A stretch of DNA of 64,000 nt from Vulcanisaeta distributa JCM 11216 (GTDB lineage: Archaea > Thermoproteota > Thermoprotei > Thermoproteales > Thermocladiaceae). A model generated the notes under the pieces. That model made no database searches, was not told the origin of the DNA, and saw nothing but the letters and a program-made list of their open reading frames with translations. This document shows positions 38,960 through 49,331 of the stretch, one piece after another (within the stretch, counting starts at the first letter, position 1; the number at the start of each line of letters is the position of its first letter). Position numbers and translations under genes: made by a program. The stretch lies in contig NZ_BBBI01000006.1 in NCBI RefSeq assembly GCF_001315985.1, positions 1 to 64,000 of the forward strand. The letters are read 5' to 3'.

Positions 38960-39838
38960 TTAGTAATTAATAACTTTGGGTGGGTTTAACCGCATATACC
39001 TAATCTCATCAACCGCCTTAAGCCTCAGTACCTTTGGTTCGATCACCGTAAACTTATCCCAACGCCTAATAATGGGCCTCAACCTATTACCACACCTGGG
39101 GGGGCACTTCCTCATCTCACCCTCAGTCTCAAAATCGATATAGCAATTAATACATCTGAAGACATTTATCGCCCTGTAATCATCGAAATCCAGCGATACG
39201 AGGCTTGGCACCTCCGTAATTACAACACCATCAACCACATCCTGCAACTCCTCAATAACCTCCCTCCTAAACAATGAATTATCAAGCATCATCAGGAATT
39301 CCTTACTACCATAAACAATCCTAAACCTATCCCTGACACGTAATAGCCAATCTCTATCAATAACTCCATCCTTAATAATAACGCCATAAGCCCTAATGGA
39401 CTGTTGATACGGCCTATCAGGACTCACAACCACGTAATTCACGGAGTCATCACTAACACTCTGATTAATACGAACAACATCAATTAAGTCACTATTGATA
39501 CTTATGAAATCATCAACTAATACGCCATCAGCACCGCCAGCCAACGAAGCCCTAATGAAATCACTGACTGGGTCAGGCATCGCCGAACCATAAATAAAGA
39601 CCCTAAGGCCAACCCTTTTGGCCCACGCAACTGCGCTGGCCAACGATATTAACTGCCTAAGCCTACCCAATAACTGCCTAAGAACATCACCATTAACATT
39701 ACTCAACTCAACTATGGGCTCAGGCGGTGCTACCGGCGTGGCATCCCTAACATACTTAACAACTTCCAAACCCTCAAATAACCAGGAGCCGGCGAACATG
39801 CACCAGGGCAGTCCGCACCACTTAATGAGTATCCTCAC
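38960..39838 (-). CDS. Zinc-ribbon protein of unknown function next to the helicase
   Basis: 292 residues, intact. The C-terminal zinc ribbon FRCINCYIDFETEGEMRK then CPPRCGNRLRP; with the C7 run shortened to four it reads CPRCGNRLRP, a normal CxxC knuckle like that of Sir2-type proteins. The rest (FIYGSAMPDPVSDFIRASLA, VSPDRPYQQSIRAYGVIIKD) suggests a Rossmann-like alpha/beta domain, possibly Sir2-related, but the GAGxS motif is absent. 22 nt upstream of the helicase on the same strand, so they probably form one transcription unit. Confidence 0.5.
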   Translation of the reverse strand: MRILIKWCGLPWCMFAGSWLFEGLEVVKYVRDATPVAPPEPIVELSNVNGDVLRQLLGRLRQLISLASAVAWAKRVGLRVFIYGSAMPDPVSDFIRASLAGGADGVLVDDFISINSDLIDVVRINQSVSDDSVNYVVVSPDRPYQQSIRAYGVIIKDGVIDRDWLLRVRDRFRIVYGSKEFLMMLDNSLFRREVIEELQDVVDGVVITEVPSLVSLDFDDYRAINVFRCINCYIDFETEGEMRKCPPRCGNRLRPIIRRWDKFTVIEPKVLRLKAVDEIRYMRLNPPKVINY

Positions 39839-39890
39839 ATGACGAAGTTAGCACCACACCATTATTAACCTTGCTATTAACATTACGGCA

Positions 39891-41318
39891 TTAACCCAGG
39901 GACTTAATCAATGAAACCGCGTAATCAATCACCTGCCTTAACCTATCCTCCGAGAATGCCTCCGCGTAAATCCTAATGATAGGCTCGGTGCCGCTACCCC
40001 TAATTAGGACCCAGGAACCATCGTTAAAGACGACCTTAACACCATCAATGGTTATTACCTGCCTAACACTACCCAGTTCATGAAGTCTATCAATGATTAC
40101 CTCCCTATTCCTGCTCACGAATTCCTTACCATCACTAAACGGTACATCAACTCTCCTATAGAATGACCTGCCGTACTCCCTAATTATCCCGTCGAATACA
40201 TCAACCAGGTTACCATACTCAGAGGCTATCGCCGTTAATAGCGCCGCCGTGTATATGCCATCCTTGTCAGGCACGTGCCACGAATAGGCCAAACCACTAC
40301 TCTCCTCACCAGCAACCTCAGCGTCACCATTAATTAAGTGCTTAACTGAGTGCTTGAAGCCAACGGGAACCTCGTAAACCCTAACCCCCCCATACTTACC
40401 AGCTATCAAATCAACAATGTGAGTCGTAGACACAGCCTTAACAACGCCCTTCTTAACAACCCCCCCTCTCCTCATTAAGTGCTCAAGTACAATTGTTATC
40501 ACGTTATTTGGGCTTAAGTAACCATGCGAGGGGTCAATAGCGGCAATCCTATCTGCATCACAATCATGCGCAATACCAATATCATAACCCTTACTCATGA
40601 CCTCCTGGACCGTGTCATAAATATTCTCGGGCTCTGGATTAGGATTTCTACCACCAAAGCCTGGGTCGTAGCTATTATGAACCTCAACAACATCCATACC
40701 CAACTCCCTAAGTACCTTAGACGTATAGTTAATGGCCGTACCAAATAGGGGGGGATCAACAATAACCCTCAACCTGCTCCTCGGTTTAAACATCTCAAGT
40801 ACATCACTAATCACGTGGTCCACGTAATGATAACCCGGATCAACTAATTGAGGCTTCGTAATCCTAATACTCGACACAGATCTATCAATATCCCGCCACT
40901 CCTGGTCATATAGCCTCTCTATTCCATTCGTATCTTCATCAGGAACCGGCGAACCCTTACTCGTTATTACCTTGAAGCCGTTGTACATTGGTGGGTTGTG
41001 ACTAGCCGTGATCTGAATTGCGAGGTCAAAACCAAAGCGAGCATTGTACCAGGCAATCACGGGGGGGGTTGGCGTGGGTCTCTCGGTAACTACCGCGTCA
41101 ATCCCATGCTCAACAGCCACGCTGGCAACCACATTCGCATAATCCATTGATTTCCTCCTAACATCATAACCAATTAACAACTTCCTTAATCCATACCTGC
41201 GTGACCAATAGCGAAAGGTGGACTCAGCAAGTATGGCTACAAGTCTCTCGTTAAAATCCCTATCAATTACACCACGTACTCCATCAGTACCAAAGTGAAA
41301 CGATACTTCTTTACCCAC
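39891..41318 (-). CDS. Phosphomannomutase/phosphoglucomutase
   Basis: 475 residues, intact. Alpha-D-phosphohexomutase interconverting hexose 1- and 6-phosphates for glycan and sugar metabolism. Active-site Ser in ITASHNPPMYNGFKV, metal loop DCDADRIAAID, sugar-binding GEESSGLAY, and phosphate-binding RGSGTEPIIRIYAE. PTPTPPVIAWYN and VDPPLFGTA have one extra Pro relative to family patterns, at G/C8 and C7 runs. The start FHFGTDGVRG region is typical. Confidence 0.9.
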   Translation of the reverse strand: MGKEVSFHFGTDGVRGVIDRDFNERLVAILAESTFRYWSRRYGLRKLLIGYDVRRKSMDYANVVASVAVEHGIDAVVTERPTPTPPVIAWYNARFGFDLAIQITASHNPPMYNGFKVITSKGSPVPDEDTNGIERLYDQEWRDIDRSVSSIRITKPQLVDPGYHYVDHVISDVLEMFKPRSRLRVIVDPPLFGTAINYTSKVLRELGMDVVEVHNSYDPGFGGRNPNPEPENIYDTVQEVMSKGYDIGIAHDCDADRIAAIDPSHGYLSPNNVITIVLEHLMRRGGVVKKGVVKAVSTTHIVDLIAGKYGGVRVYEVPVGFKHSVKHLINGDAEVAGEESSGLAYSWHVPDKDGIYTAALLTAIASEYGNLVDVFDGIIREYGRSFYRRVDVPFSDGKEFVSRNREVIIDRLHELGSVRQVITIDGVKVVFNDGSWVLIRGSGTEPIIRIYAEAFSEDRLRQVIDYAVSLIKSLG

Positions 41319-41370
41319 TTATGCAGTTGGGATAGTTAATTCTTTAAAGATTAGCGTCGCCCATTGATTA

Positions 41371-42217
41371 ATGTCTGCGTCAAGGCCGATGGTGGGTACA
41401 AAGGCGTACCACCTAATGGCTGGCCCTGGTGATGTGGCGCCATACGTTTTGACACCAGGCGACCCTGACAGGGTACCCAGGATTGCCAAGTACTGGGACT
41501 CCGCCCGTGCCGTGGCAACGCACAGAGAGTACGTAACCTACACGGGAACTTACAAGGGCGCCCCCAATATCGGCGGTATCCACCGGTATCGGCGGACCGG
41601 CGGCGGCAATAGCCATTGAGGAATTACTCACCCTCGGCGCAAACACCTTCATTAGGGTTGGCACGACTGGGGGGGCACTACACGAGTGGATTAGGGTTGG
41701 TGATGTCATTATTAACACAGGCGCCGTTAGGTTTGACGGAGCGAGTAACGCCTACGCAATGCCCGAGTACCCTGCGGTGGCCAGTTACGACGTGGTCTTG
41801 GCCCTTATAACGGCCGCAGAAATGCTCGGCGTTAAATATCACGTTGGGTTAACGGCATCGACAGCAGACTTCTATGTAGGCCAGGGCAGACCGGGATTCA
41901 GGGATTACCAACCACCCTGGTCAAGGGATCTCGTTAATACGTTATCCTCGATGAACGTACTCAACTTTGAGATGGAGGCTGCAACGATTTACACAATAGC
42001 CAATGTACATGGGGGGGCAAGGGCTGGGGGGGGTATCATGGCGGTCATAGCCAATAGGAAGACTAATGAATTTGCGCCGGACGCCGGAGTCGAGGATGCG
42101 ATTAAGGTAGCCAATGAAGCCGTTAGAATACTTTATGAGTGGGACGCGATAAAGGCTAACATGGGGGGGCTTAGGTACTTAACAATGAATGTAATTAGGG
42201 ATTGGTTAAAGAGGTGA
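41371..42217 (+). CDS. Nucleoside (uridine-type) phosphorylase (one frameshift)
   Basis: NP-1 family phosphorylase. Seen: YVLTPGDPDRVPRIAKYWDS, REYVTYTGTYKG, then after a frame change TGIGGPAAAIAIEELLTLGA, FIRVGTTGGAL, LNFEMEAATIYTIANVHG and IMAVIANRK. The break is at 41560-41564 (five C; four gives APISAVSTGIGGP). The family form is RVGTTGAL, so the G7 run adds one Gly. About 281 residues. Probably salvages uridine or purine nucleosides. Confidence 0.87.
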
Positions 42218-42230
42218 TGAGACCGTGGTT

Positions 42231-43636
42231 TTATTTCTCACGTAATAACGATGTGTAAACGCCAATGAAACTTAGCACAGCTGATATTACCAGTACTACC
42301 CTTAATCCCGTAATGAATGATTGATACACCGTAATATTACCCATCATTATGCCCGTGAATAAGTAAAGACTTGCGTACCTACCCAGGTAACTAACCAGTA
42401 TCGCGCTGGCCACGGTAATACTCAGTAACTGGCCCATAAAGCGCATTGTGCCTAAAACGCCGGAGGCAACTCCGTACTTATCAGGGGGGTGACGGAGCCC
42501 ATTACCGAGTTTGTGTTTGGTGCTGAGAAGAAGCCGAAGCCTATCCCCAGGATCATTAGGGAGACGGCTATATAAATGGCGTATTTAATGTTCAGTAGTA
42601 GGAGCATTACGAAGCTAGGCCTATCAAGCCCATGCCTAATGCCGCTATCTCCCTAGAGCCATACCTGTCAGAGAGTTTACCGCTGACTGGCGATAATGCA
42701 GCCATGAATACAGGCTCCGAGACCAGGATCAACCCAGCAATGAATGGGTTATAGCCAAGGACGACCTGTAGGTATAGTGAGAATAGGAATGGTACCGAGT
42801 ACGTACTAATATAATTAAGCAGTGCGGTTACGTTTCCAGCCATAAACGAAACATTTCGGGTGAATAGATTGAGGTCGAGCATTGGGTTTACGACCCTTCT
42901 CTCAATCACTATGAATGCCGCAAGGGATGCAACGCCAATAATTAGTAGGTATATGTAGTATAACCACCCACTTACTGCTGACAATATTAGGTACATAACA
43001 ATGGATAAAATAGCCAAGGTGAAGGTAAGGGCACCCAGGTAATCAACCCTCACAGTACGCCTGGGTAGTTCAATACCCTCCATCGAGAACCAGGATATTA
43101 CCAGGCCAATCACTGTTAATATTGTCGTTATTACTAGGACAAACCTCCAGCCAAGGAACTGGTTATTAATCCGCCAAAGAATGGAGCCGAGGTTAAGCTA
43201 GGTAAACCGCCATCGCGTTTATGCCAAGGGCGAATCCACGCTCGCCCTCGGGAAATACCTGGCTTACAATGGCTGCGGAGCCCGGCGATAGTATTGATGA
43301 ACCGAAACCCATCATTAACGATGCGATTATTAATACGTAAATGTTGGGCGCTGCTGAGCCAAGTATTGAGCCTATTAGGAATAGTATGAAGCCTATGCGA
43401 AACATCCTGACCCTACCGTAGATGTCGCTTAACCTGCCGAGGGTTATCATTAGTGTTGGTAATGGTATTAGGTATATTATTGGTACGTAAATCAAAACAT
43501 CCAATGGCGCATGGAAGTACTTACCCAATACTGGCGTTATGAAGGAAAGCACTGTTGAGTTATATGGCGTTTGAAAGGCGGCCAGGGATGTCGTAAATAA
43601 TATCAACCTTTTCCTACCACTGCTTAATTTTATCAC
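42231..43636 (-). CDS. MFS transporter, DHA2-like (frameshifts)
   Basis: Major facilitator. N-terminal half: FQTPYNSTVLSFITPVLGKY and loop 2-3 motif LGRLSDIYGRVRMF, then GFGSSILSPGSAAIVSQVFP. Central part: DYLGALTFTLAILSIVMYLI and LSPVSGKLSDRYGSREIAA. C-terminal part: MGQLLSITVASAILVSYLG to 42231. Frames change near 43190, 42610 and 42490. About 465 residues, 14 helices expected. A related transporter lies at 50620-52063. Substrate unknown. Confidence 0.78.
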
Positions 43637-43669
43637 GTTAATTCATTTTTCAATATCGGATTAAAAGCA

Positions 43670-44341
<672 letters not shown>

Positions 44342-44385
44342 TTAAAATCCTAATAACTCTTAACCCTTCTCAATAACTTAGTCCA

Positions 44386-44771
44386 TTATTGGGGAAACTC
44401 CATACTTAGGTTCTTTGATAATGAGACCTTCATAGCCTTAAAACCAAGTCTCAACCTTACACCCTCAAGCACATCAAGTGAGAATGAATCATCAACAGCC
44501 CCCCATTAAGCGGCTCAACCTTAAGCGTGAGTATCCATCCATTGTAGGACTCGGCTAAGTTACGCTCTATGTAAAATGGCACACCATCAACCCTACCAAC
44601 CTCGATATAATCACTACCAACAATGAAATCACTAGCCCTATATATCTGTGGCTCCGTTGGTGAGCAACAGCCGTGCCCAAGGATTATGATAATATCACCG
44701 TATTTCTCCTTCATATTCCTAATCAACTCCTTAACATCATCCCCCCCAAACTCGACATCAACATTCAACAC
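44386..44771 (-). CDS. DUF779 family protein (one frameshift)
   Basis: Small protein family usually encoded beside aldehyde dehydrogenases, as here. Seen: ILGHGCCSPTEPQIYRASDF, DYIEVGRVDGVPFYIE, YNGWILTLKVEPLNG. The frame breaks at a run of six C (44499-44504); four C restores NGAVDDSFSLDVLEGVRLRL and the stop at 44386. About 127 residues restored. Function unknown; possibly an ALDH regulator or accessory protein. Confidence 0.8.
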
Positions 44772-44897
44772 ATTCCCACATTAGTAGCTTCGGCTTAAAA
44801 ACTTTACTGATCATTTAATGGGTAGTATTATAAAATTTATTCAATAAATAAATGAAAATATAAAATAAGTATTTTATAATTTAAAACGAGACACCGA

Positions 44898-46439
44898 TCA
44901 TAACCTATCTATTTTCATCACAGTCCTCCAGTGCGGCCTATCGAGGCTGCCCGTGGTATCGACATACACCTGCTTAATCTCTAGGAACTCCTCAAGGCCG
45001 TAGAGACCCAATTCACGTCCAATACCGGACTGCTTGTATCCGCCCCAGATGCCCTCTGTTGGTTGTGTATAGGCATCGTTGATCCACACAGTACCCGCCT
45101 GGAGCTTTCTGGCCACCCTGAGGGCTTTTGCTGGGTCCTTGGTGAATATGGATGCCGTGAGTCCGTAAATCACGTTATTAGCTATCTCGATAGCCTCCTG
45201 CTCTGTTCTAAATGGTATGACCGCAATGACCGGCCCAAATATCTCCTCCTGCGCGAGCCTGCTCTTTGGATCGACATCATCAAAGATCACTGGGCTTACG
45301 AAGTATCCCTTGTCATAGATGCCACCGCTTAGTTTACCTCCATCAAGCGCCACCTTAAATCCAGCCTTCTTGCCAAAGTCTATGTAACCGAGTACCTTCT
45401 CCTCCTGAGCCTTGGACACCAGTGGTCCCATGTCCGTGTTATCATCAAGTGGATAACCAATGACAAGGCCCTTGGCGACCTCGGCCAACCTATTGACAAG
45501 CTTCTCATGAACACTCTCATGAACAAGGACCCTACTAATCGCACCACAGGCCTGCCCAGTATTCCTAAGGCCGCCAAACACAATCGCCCTAACGGCCTCC
45601 TCAATATTAGCATCATCAAACACAATACCTGGGTTCTTACCACCGAGCTCAAGCCCAATCCTCTTAATGCCAGCCGCCGCCTGCTGCATTATTAATTTAC
45701 CCGTCGTAGTCTCGCCCGTGAAGCTGACATAGTCAATCTTTGGATGCCTAACTAATTCATTCCCAACCGTGGCTCCAGGCCCATAGATCACATTAACAAC
45801 ACCCTTGGGAAGACCAGCCTTAGCCAATGCCCTATAAATCTCCATAGCACTCATTGGAGTGTAACTGGCTGGTTTCCAAACAACGGTACAACCCGCGGCC
45901 AAGGCAGGCGCTATCTTCCTAGCCGCTTGGGTCATTGGGAAGTTCCACGGCGATACGGCAGCGACAACTCCAACGGGTTCCTTAAATATTAGCGATACAT
46001 TACCATTACTGAGAACAATGGAGTCACCATAGACCTTATCTGCAAGGCCTGCGTAGAATTCGAAGATTTCGGCTGAGGCAAGCACGTGAGCCCTGGCCTG
46101 CCTAATTGGCATTCCATTCTCAAGGGCTACCGTGACCGCAATCCTATCGACCTCCTCCCTAATTATCTCAGCGGTCTTGTATAGGACCCTGACCCTCTGT
46201 CTATAGTTCGTGACCCAACCATACTTATCCTTATCAAATACCTCCCTAGCCAGGTCAACAGCCCTGTTGAGGTCGTCTGTGGAGGCCTCCTCAATTATGG
46301 CAATTGTTTGGTCAAACCTGGCAGGGTTTTCCCTGGTGAATGTCCTGCCCTTGCTTGAGGGTACTTCCTCACCGTCTATAAATAACTTAACCTTTACTGG
46401 TATTTCAATGGTAAACTTCCCATAGGATACCGTAGACAT
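44898..46439 (-). CDS. NAD(P)-dependent aldehyde dehydrogenase
   Basis: 513 residues, intact and free of long G/C runs. Seen: SPWNFPMTQAARKIAPALAA, FTGETTTGKLIMQQAA, general base Glu in IGLELGGKNPGIV, nucleophile Cys in RNTGQACGAISRVLV, and EEIFGPVIAVIPF. Oxidises an aldehyde to the acid; in Thermoproteota members act on glyceraldehyde, semialdehydes or acetaldehyde. The DUF779 neighbour suggests acetaldehyde-type substrates, by inference. Downstream of a very A/T-rich intergenic region. Confidence 0.92.
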   Translation of the reverse strand: MSTVSYGKFTIEIPVKVKLFIDGEEVPSSKGRTFTRENPARFDQTIAIIEEASTDDLNRAVDLAREVFDKDKYGWVTNYRQRVRVLYKTAEIIREEVDRIAVTVALENGMPIRQARAHVLASAEIFEFYAGLADKVYGDSIVLSNGNVSLIFKEPVGVVAAVSPWNFPMTQAARKIAPALAAGCTVVWKPASYTPMSAMEIYRALAKAGLPKGVVNVIYGPGATVGNELVRHPKIDYVSFTGETTTGKLIMQQAAAGIKRIGLELGGKNPGIVFDDANIEEAVRAIVFGGLRNTGQACGAISRVLVHESVHEKLVNRLAEVAKGLVIGYPLDDNTDMGPLVSKAQEEKVLGYIDFGKKAGFKVALDGGKLSGGIYDKGYFVSPVIFDDVDPKSRLAQEEIFGPVIAVIPFRTEQEAIEIANNVIYGLTASIFTKDPAKALRVARKLQAGTVWINDAYTQPTEGIWGGYKQSGIGRELGLYGLEEFLEIKQVYVDTTGSLDRPHWRTVMKIDRL

Positions 46440-46559
46440 CAGGATAATTAATAAGGCTTAAATTAATAAATATTGCCTTTTATGCCTATTATTTAATGAT
46501 ATAATGATTTTATATATAATATTTATCAAAATTAAGGCCTAAATTAAATAATTAATTCA

Positions 46560-46895
46560 TTATTTTACGTAATTGCATTCAATAATATTCTCTGAAGATA
46601 CTAGTGTATAGTAATTGAACAATGTATCAGCTGGGTTTTTCGATACTAAAATCATGACTTCTTCGGAACTGTTCGCTAGATTTATGAGAAAGTGCACCAA
46701 ATATTCATCATTACCCCTATAGATTCTTGCAGTTACGTTTCTGTAATTACCTGTGGAAAGCACGTTGTTAATTACGTAGTTAATTAATTGACCCACGCCA
46801 TCGCATCCATTACCTATCATAAGCATTACCTGATTAGGGTCCAGGTCTGATGCCCTCCTATACTCATTACCGTGATAAACCCACACTAGGGACAT
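46560..46895 (-). CDS. Unidentified small protein
   Basis: 111 residues, intact. SLVWVYHGNEYRRASDLDPN, MLMIGNGCDGVGQLINYVIN, VHFLINLANSSEEVMILVSK. The charged, mixed alpha/beta look suggests a soluble protein. No family recognised. 31 bp downstream of the next unidentified gene on the same strand, so the two may be cotranscribed. Confidence 0.5.
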   Translation of the reverse strand: MSLVWVYHGNEYRRASDLDPNQVMLMIGNGCDGVGQLINYVINNVLSTGNYRNVTARIYRGNDEYLVHFLINLANSSEEVMILVSKNPADTLFNYYTLVSSENIIECNYVK

Positions 46896-46926
46896 TGGCT
46901 AGCCATATAATGTGAAGAATAAATGT

Positions 46927-47880
46927 TTAACGGGCATTGATCATGAAAGTAAGGGCGCTGTTGATCAATGAGTGTTTGCTCACTACGCTCTGTGATTTTC
47001 TCATCAATGAATTTGCCCTGGGCCACTTAAGGAATATCATATAATCAAAATCATTAGGAACCAGGACAAAGCCGGAATCCATTATGTATTGCCTATTTAT
47101 TATTTTATTAAATGTTTCCACGTGAGCCTCGTAATGCGTATACTTATGAACAAGCACTGCGTAATCAACACCATCCATTAAATAACCCTCTAATGCCGAT
47201 AAGCCCCTATGAACCGTCTTATTTGGGTCAAGCACTCTATGGGCAATTGAATAATGATTGTCCGTTACCACGAGGATATCTATCGGGTGTCTAAATACTA
47301 TGGTACTCATCATACCAATGGACTTAACATTAATACCGACATGAATAATCTTTCCGCTTAAGTAATAATTAAATTTCCTAATCATTGAGGCTACAGACCG
47401 CGTTAAATCATCATAAGGTTCCTCAACAACCTCCTTAGTATGCGGCACCTTCATAATTAATGGACTTGGATAAATAACTTCGCCATCATTAATTAATGAA
47501 TAATCATCGCCATCACAGACCAAGCTTAAATCAAGTTGGTCGGCCGCTGTCATCATAAATGGTATTTCCACATATCCATTACCCACCTGAGTCGCTATTT
47601 CATTATCTAGAAGCTCGTGAATCACTGAATCGACCTCAGATGACCAATCAGTGAGTATCACAGTACCTATTGGCAAGACCTCTGCCTGTACACCCTCTAT
47701 GAAGCCATACCTAAGCCATCGGCAAAACACTACCTTAGTGCTTGCATTTAATTTCGGTATTTTGACGAGTAACTTTCTTAAATAATTGGTACTTTCATGA
47801 TATGGAGTAATTAATTGATTGGGTTCCTTTATCGATTTGCTTACTTTGTCAAACGACATTATCAAGCCACGGAAAGCCAA
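46927..47880 (-). CDS. Unidentified protein, 317 residues
   Basis: Intact. ASTKVVFCRWLRYGFIEGVQ, VEIPFMMTAADQLDLSLVCD, IIHVGINVKSIGMMSTIVFR, VLVHKYTHYEAHVETFNKII. The middle part shows alternating strands and helices with a conserved-looking HPIDILVVTDNHY. I do not recognise the family. Preceded by another A/T-rich gap holding a candidate small RNA on the opposite strand. Confidence 0.55.
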   Translation of the reverse strand: MAFRGLIMSFDKVSKSIKEPNQLITPYHESTNYLRKLLVKIPKLNASTKVVFCRWLRYGFIEGVQAEVLPIGTVILTDWSSEVDSVIHELLDNEIATQVGNGYVEIPFMMTAADQLDLSLVCDGDDYSLINDGEVIYPSPLIMKVPHTKEVVEEPYDDLTRSVASMIRKFNYYLSGKIIHVGINVKSIGMMSTIVFRHPIDILVVTDNHYSIAHRVLDPNKTVHRGLSALEGYLMDGVDYAVLVHKYTHYEAHVETFNKIINRQYIMDSGFVLVPNDFDYMIFLKWPRANSLMRKSQSVVSKHSLINSALTFMINAR

Positions 47881-47911
47881 AAGAGCTAATAAACCTTTCC
47901 CTTAAACAGTT

Positions 47912-47968
47912 ACTTAATGATGATGGCTAAGTCAATGACTGATGATTAATTATGAGCCAGCTGATGAT
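47912..47968 (+). ncRNA. Candidate C/D box sRNA
   Basis: C box ATGATGA (47917-47923), D' CTGA (47939-47942), C'-like ATGATTA (47942-47948) and D box CTGA (47961-47964). The inter-box spacers are 15 and 12 nt, close to the archaeal norm. CTAATAAACC about 25 nt upstream could be a TATA box. The D' and C' boxes touch, which is unusual. The guide regions would be the 10-12 nt before each D box; targets not checked. Confidence 0.4.
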
Positions 47969-48887
47969 CAGGGGCGAGAAGACCCAATCACAGTTCATAT
48001 AAGTCCTGGTTCATCATCAATAGAGACCCAAACATTAAACTAAAAATTTTTAATGCATTATTAAGGCCTGTGTTACTAACAAGGGCGTTAGATGGTGTTC
48101 CACGTAGGATAGTAAGTCTCAACCCATCAATAACCGAGTTCCTATTCATAATAGGCGCAGGTAATAGGGTAGTTGGCACTGACGTTTGGAGTTACAGACC
48201 CAGGGAGCTATGAAGACTGCCAAGATTGGGTCATTCATATCGGCCGATATCGAGACAATAAAGAAGTTAAATCCCGACCTAGTAATACTCTCATACCCGG
48301 TCCAAAGGCAGATGGTTGAGCCATTAAGTAGTATTGCTCCCGTACTTGCAGTTCCAATGCCCGTGAATTTAAACGCCGTTATGAGCTCCTTTGAAATGGT
48401 GGGTAAATTGCTTGACCTGGATGATGAAGCGCAGAGAGCAATGGGCGTATACATGGACCTACTGAGGTACTCCATCGATGTGGAGAACGTAATGGTTGTT
48501 CTATCCCTAGGTGATTACGTAATACCCTGTGAGGCATCATACATAGCATCAGCGCTCAACAGGGTTGGTATTAAGTATGTTAATGGCCTTAAGTGTGTTG
48601 AGCTTATCACGAATAGGGATGGCGTTTTAAGTATGATTAATAGGGTTAACCCACAACTGGTGATTTATGAGGGAAAAACCAAGGATTATAGACCGCAGGA
48701 AACGAATTGGATAAATAAACCAACGATACATACGCCAAACGATGTCCTCGCACACTTTGGACCGAGTCTTCCACTTGACATACAACTGCTAATTAATGCC
48801 ATCAAAAACGGAGAGAAATTCGTAAAGAACGCCTCAAGCATCACAAGACCGAGCCTCAGTGATCCCTGGTACAAGCCCTACCTATGA
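47952..48887 (+). CDS. ABC-type cobalamin/iron-siderophore binding protein-like (frameshifts)
   Basis: BtuF/FepB-type periplasmic-binding fold. Seen: VPRRIVSLNPSITEFLFIIG, GNRVVGTDVWSYRP, then after a 1-nt break near 48207, AMKTAKIGSFISADIETIKK, LNPDLVILSYPVQRQMVEP, HTPNDVLAHFGPSLPLDIQL. The start is unclear: ATG 47952 reads only 16 codons before a stop, and the family part begins near 48030 in another frame. No signal peptide or lipoprotein motif is seen, and no permease or ATPase gene is adjacent, so it may be a cytoplasmic or orphan relative. Confidence 0.6.
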
Positions 48888-49285
48888 CCCATTGCCACGT
48901 ATCTTCTTAATACTTGGCCTAACATAGTTTTTCCAAACCTCACCAGCCACCTTCTTGCCCATCTTCGTTAAGTCATAGTAAATGCCCCCCCTACCACGCC
49001 TCTCAGGATTACGCTGCTTAACCTTTAACCAGGGCTTAACTGACGATGTTACCTTACCCTTAAGCGAACCCCCCCTAAACTCCTGAAGTAGGCCTAATTG
49101 AACCAGGTGTTGAACGGCCCTCTCAACCTCATCCTCAGGCACTATCGGTCTCCAACCAGCCGCCCCCCCAAGAAGCCTCCTGGCCAGTAGCAGGGTGTGT
49201 CTGGGCCGTAGTGATATATATGGGCCAATATCTTCTTCTCTAGATCCGTGAGTTGGTTTACTATGGCGTCTACATCGTACGGCAT
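48882..49285 (-). CDS. Probable winged-helix protein (one frameshift)
   Basis: From ATG 49285: PYDVDAIVNQLTDLEKKILA, YHYGPDTPCYWPGGFLG; after a C7 run at 49165-49171 (five C fits) AAGWRPIVPEDEVERAVQHL, VQLGLLQEFRGGSLKG, RGGIYYDLTKMGKKVAGEVW. About 134 residues. The pattern of helices plus a basic wing suggests a DNA- or RNA-binding winged helix, but no named family is certain. Overlaps the tail of the convergent binding-protein gene by 6 bp. Confidence 0.5.
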
Positions 49286-49331
49286 TATAGGTATTAAGAC
49301 TTAATGCCTAGTTTAAATCAATAACTCGGGA

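Noticed and set aside
38960-39838. Sir2 NAD-dependent deacetylase
   Set aside because: Only the zinc ribbon resembles Sir2; the GAGxS nucleotide-binding and NID/catalytic His motifs are not seen, so no deacetylase function is assigned.
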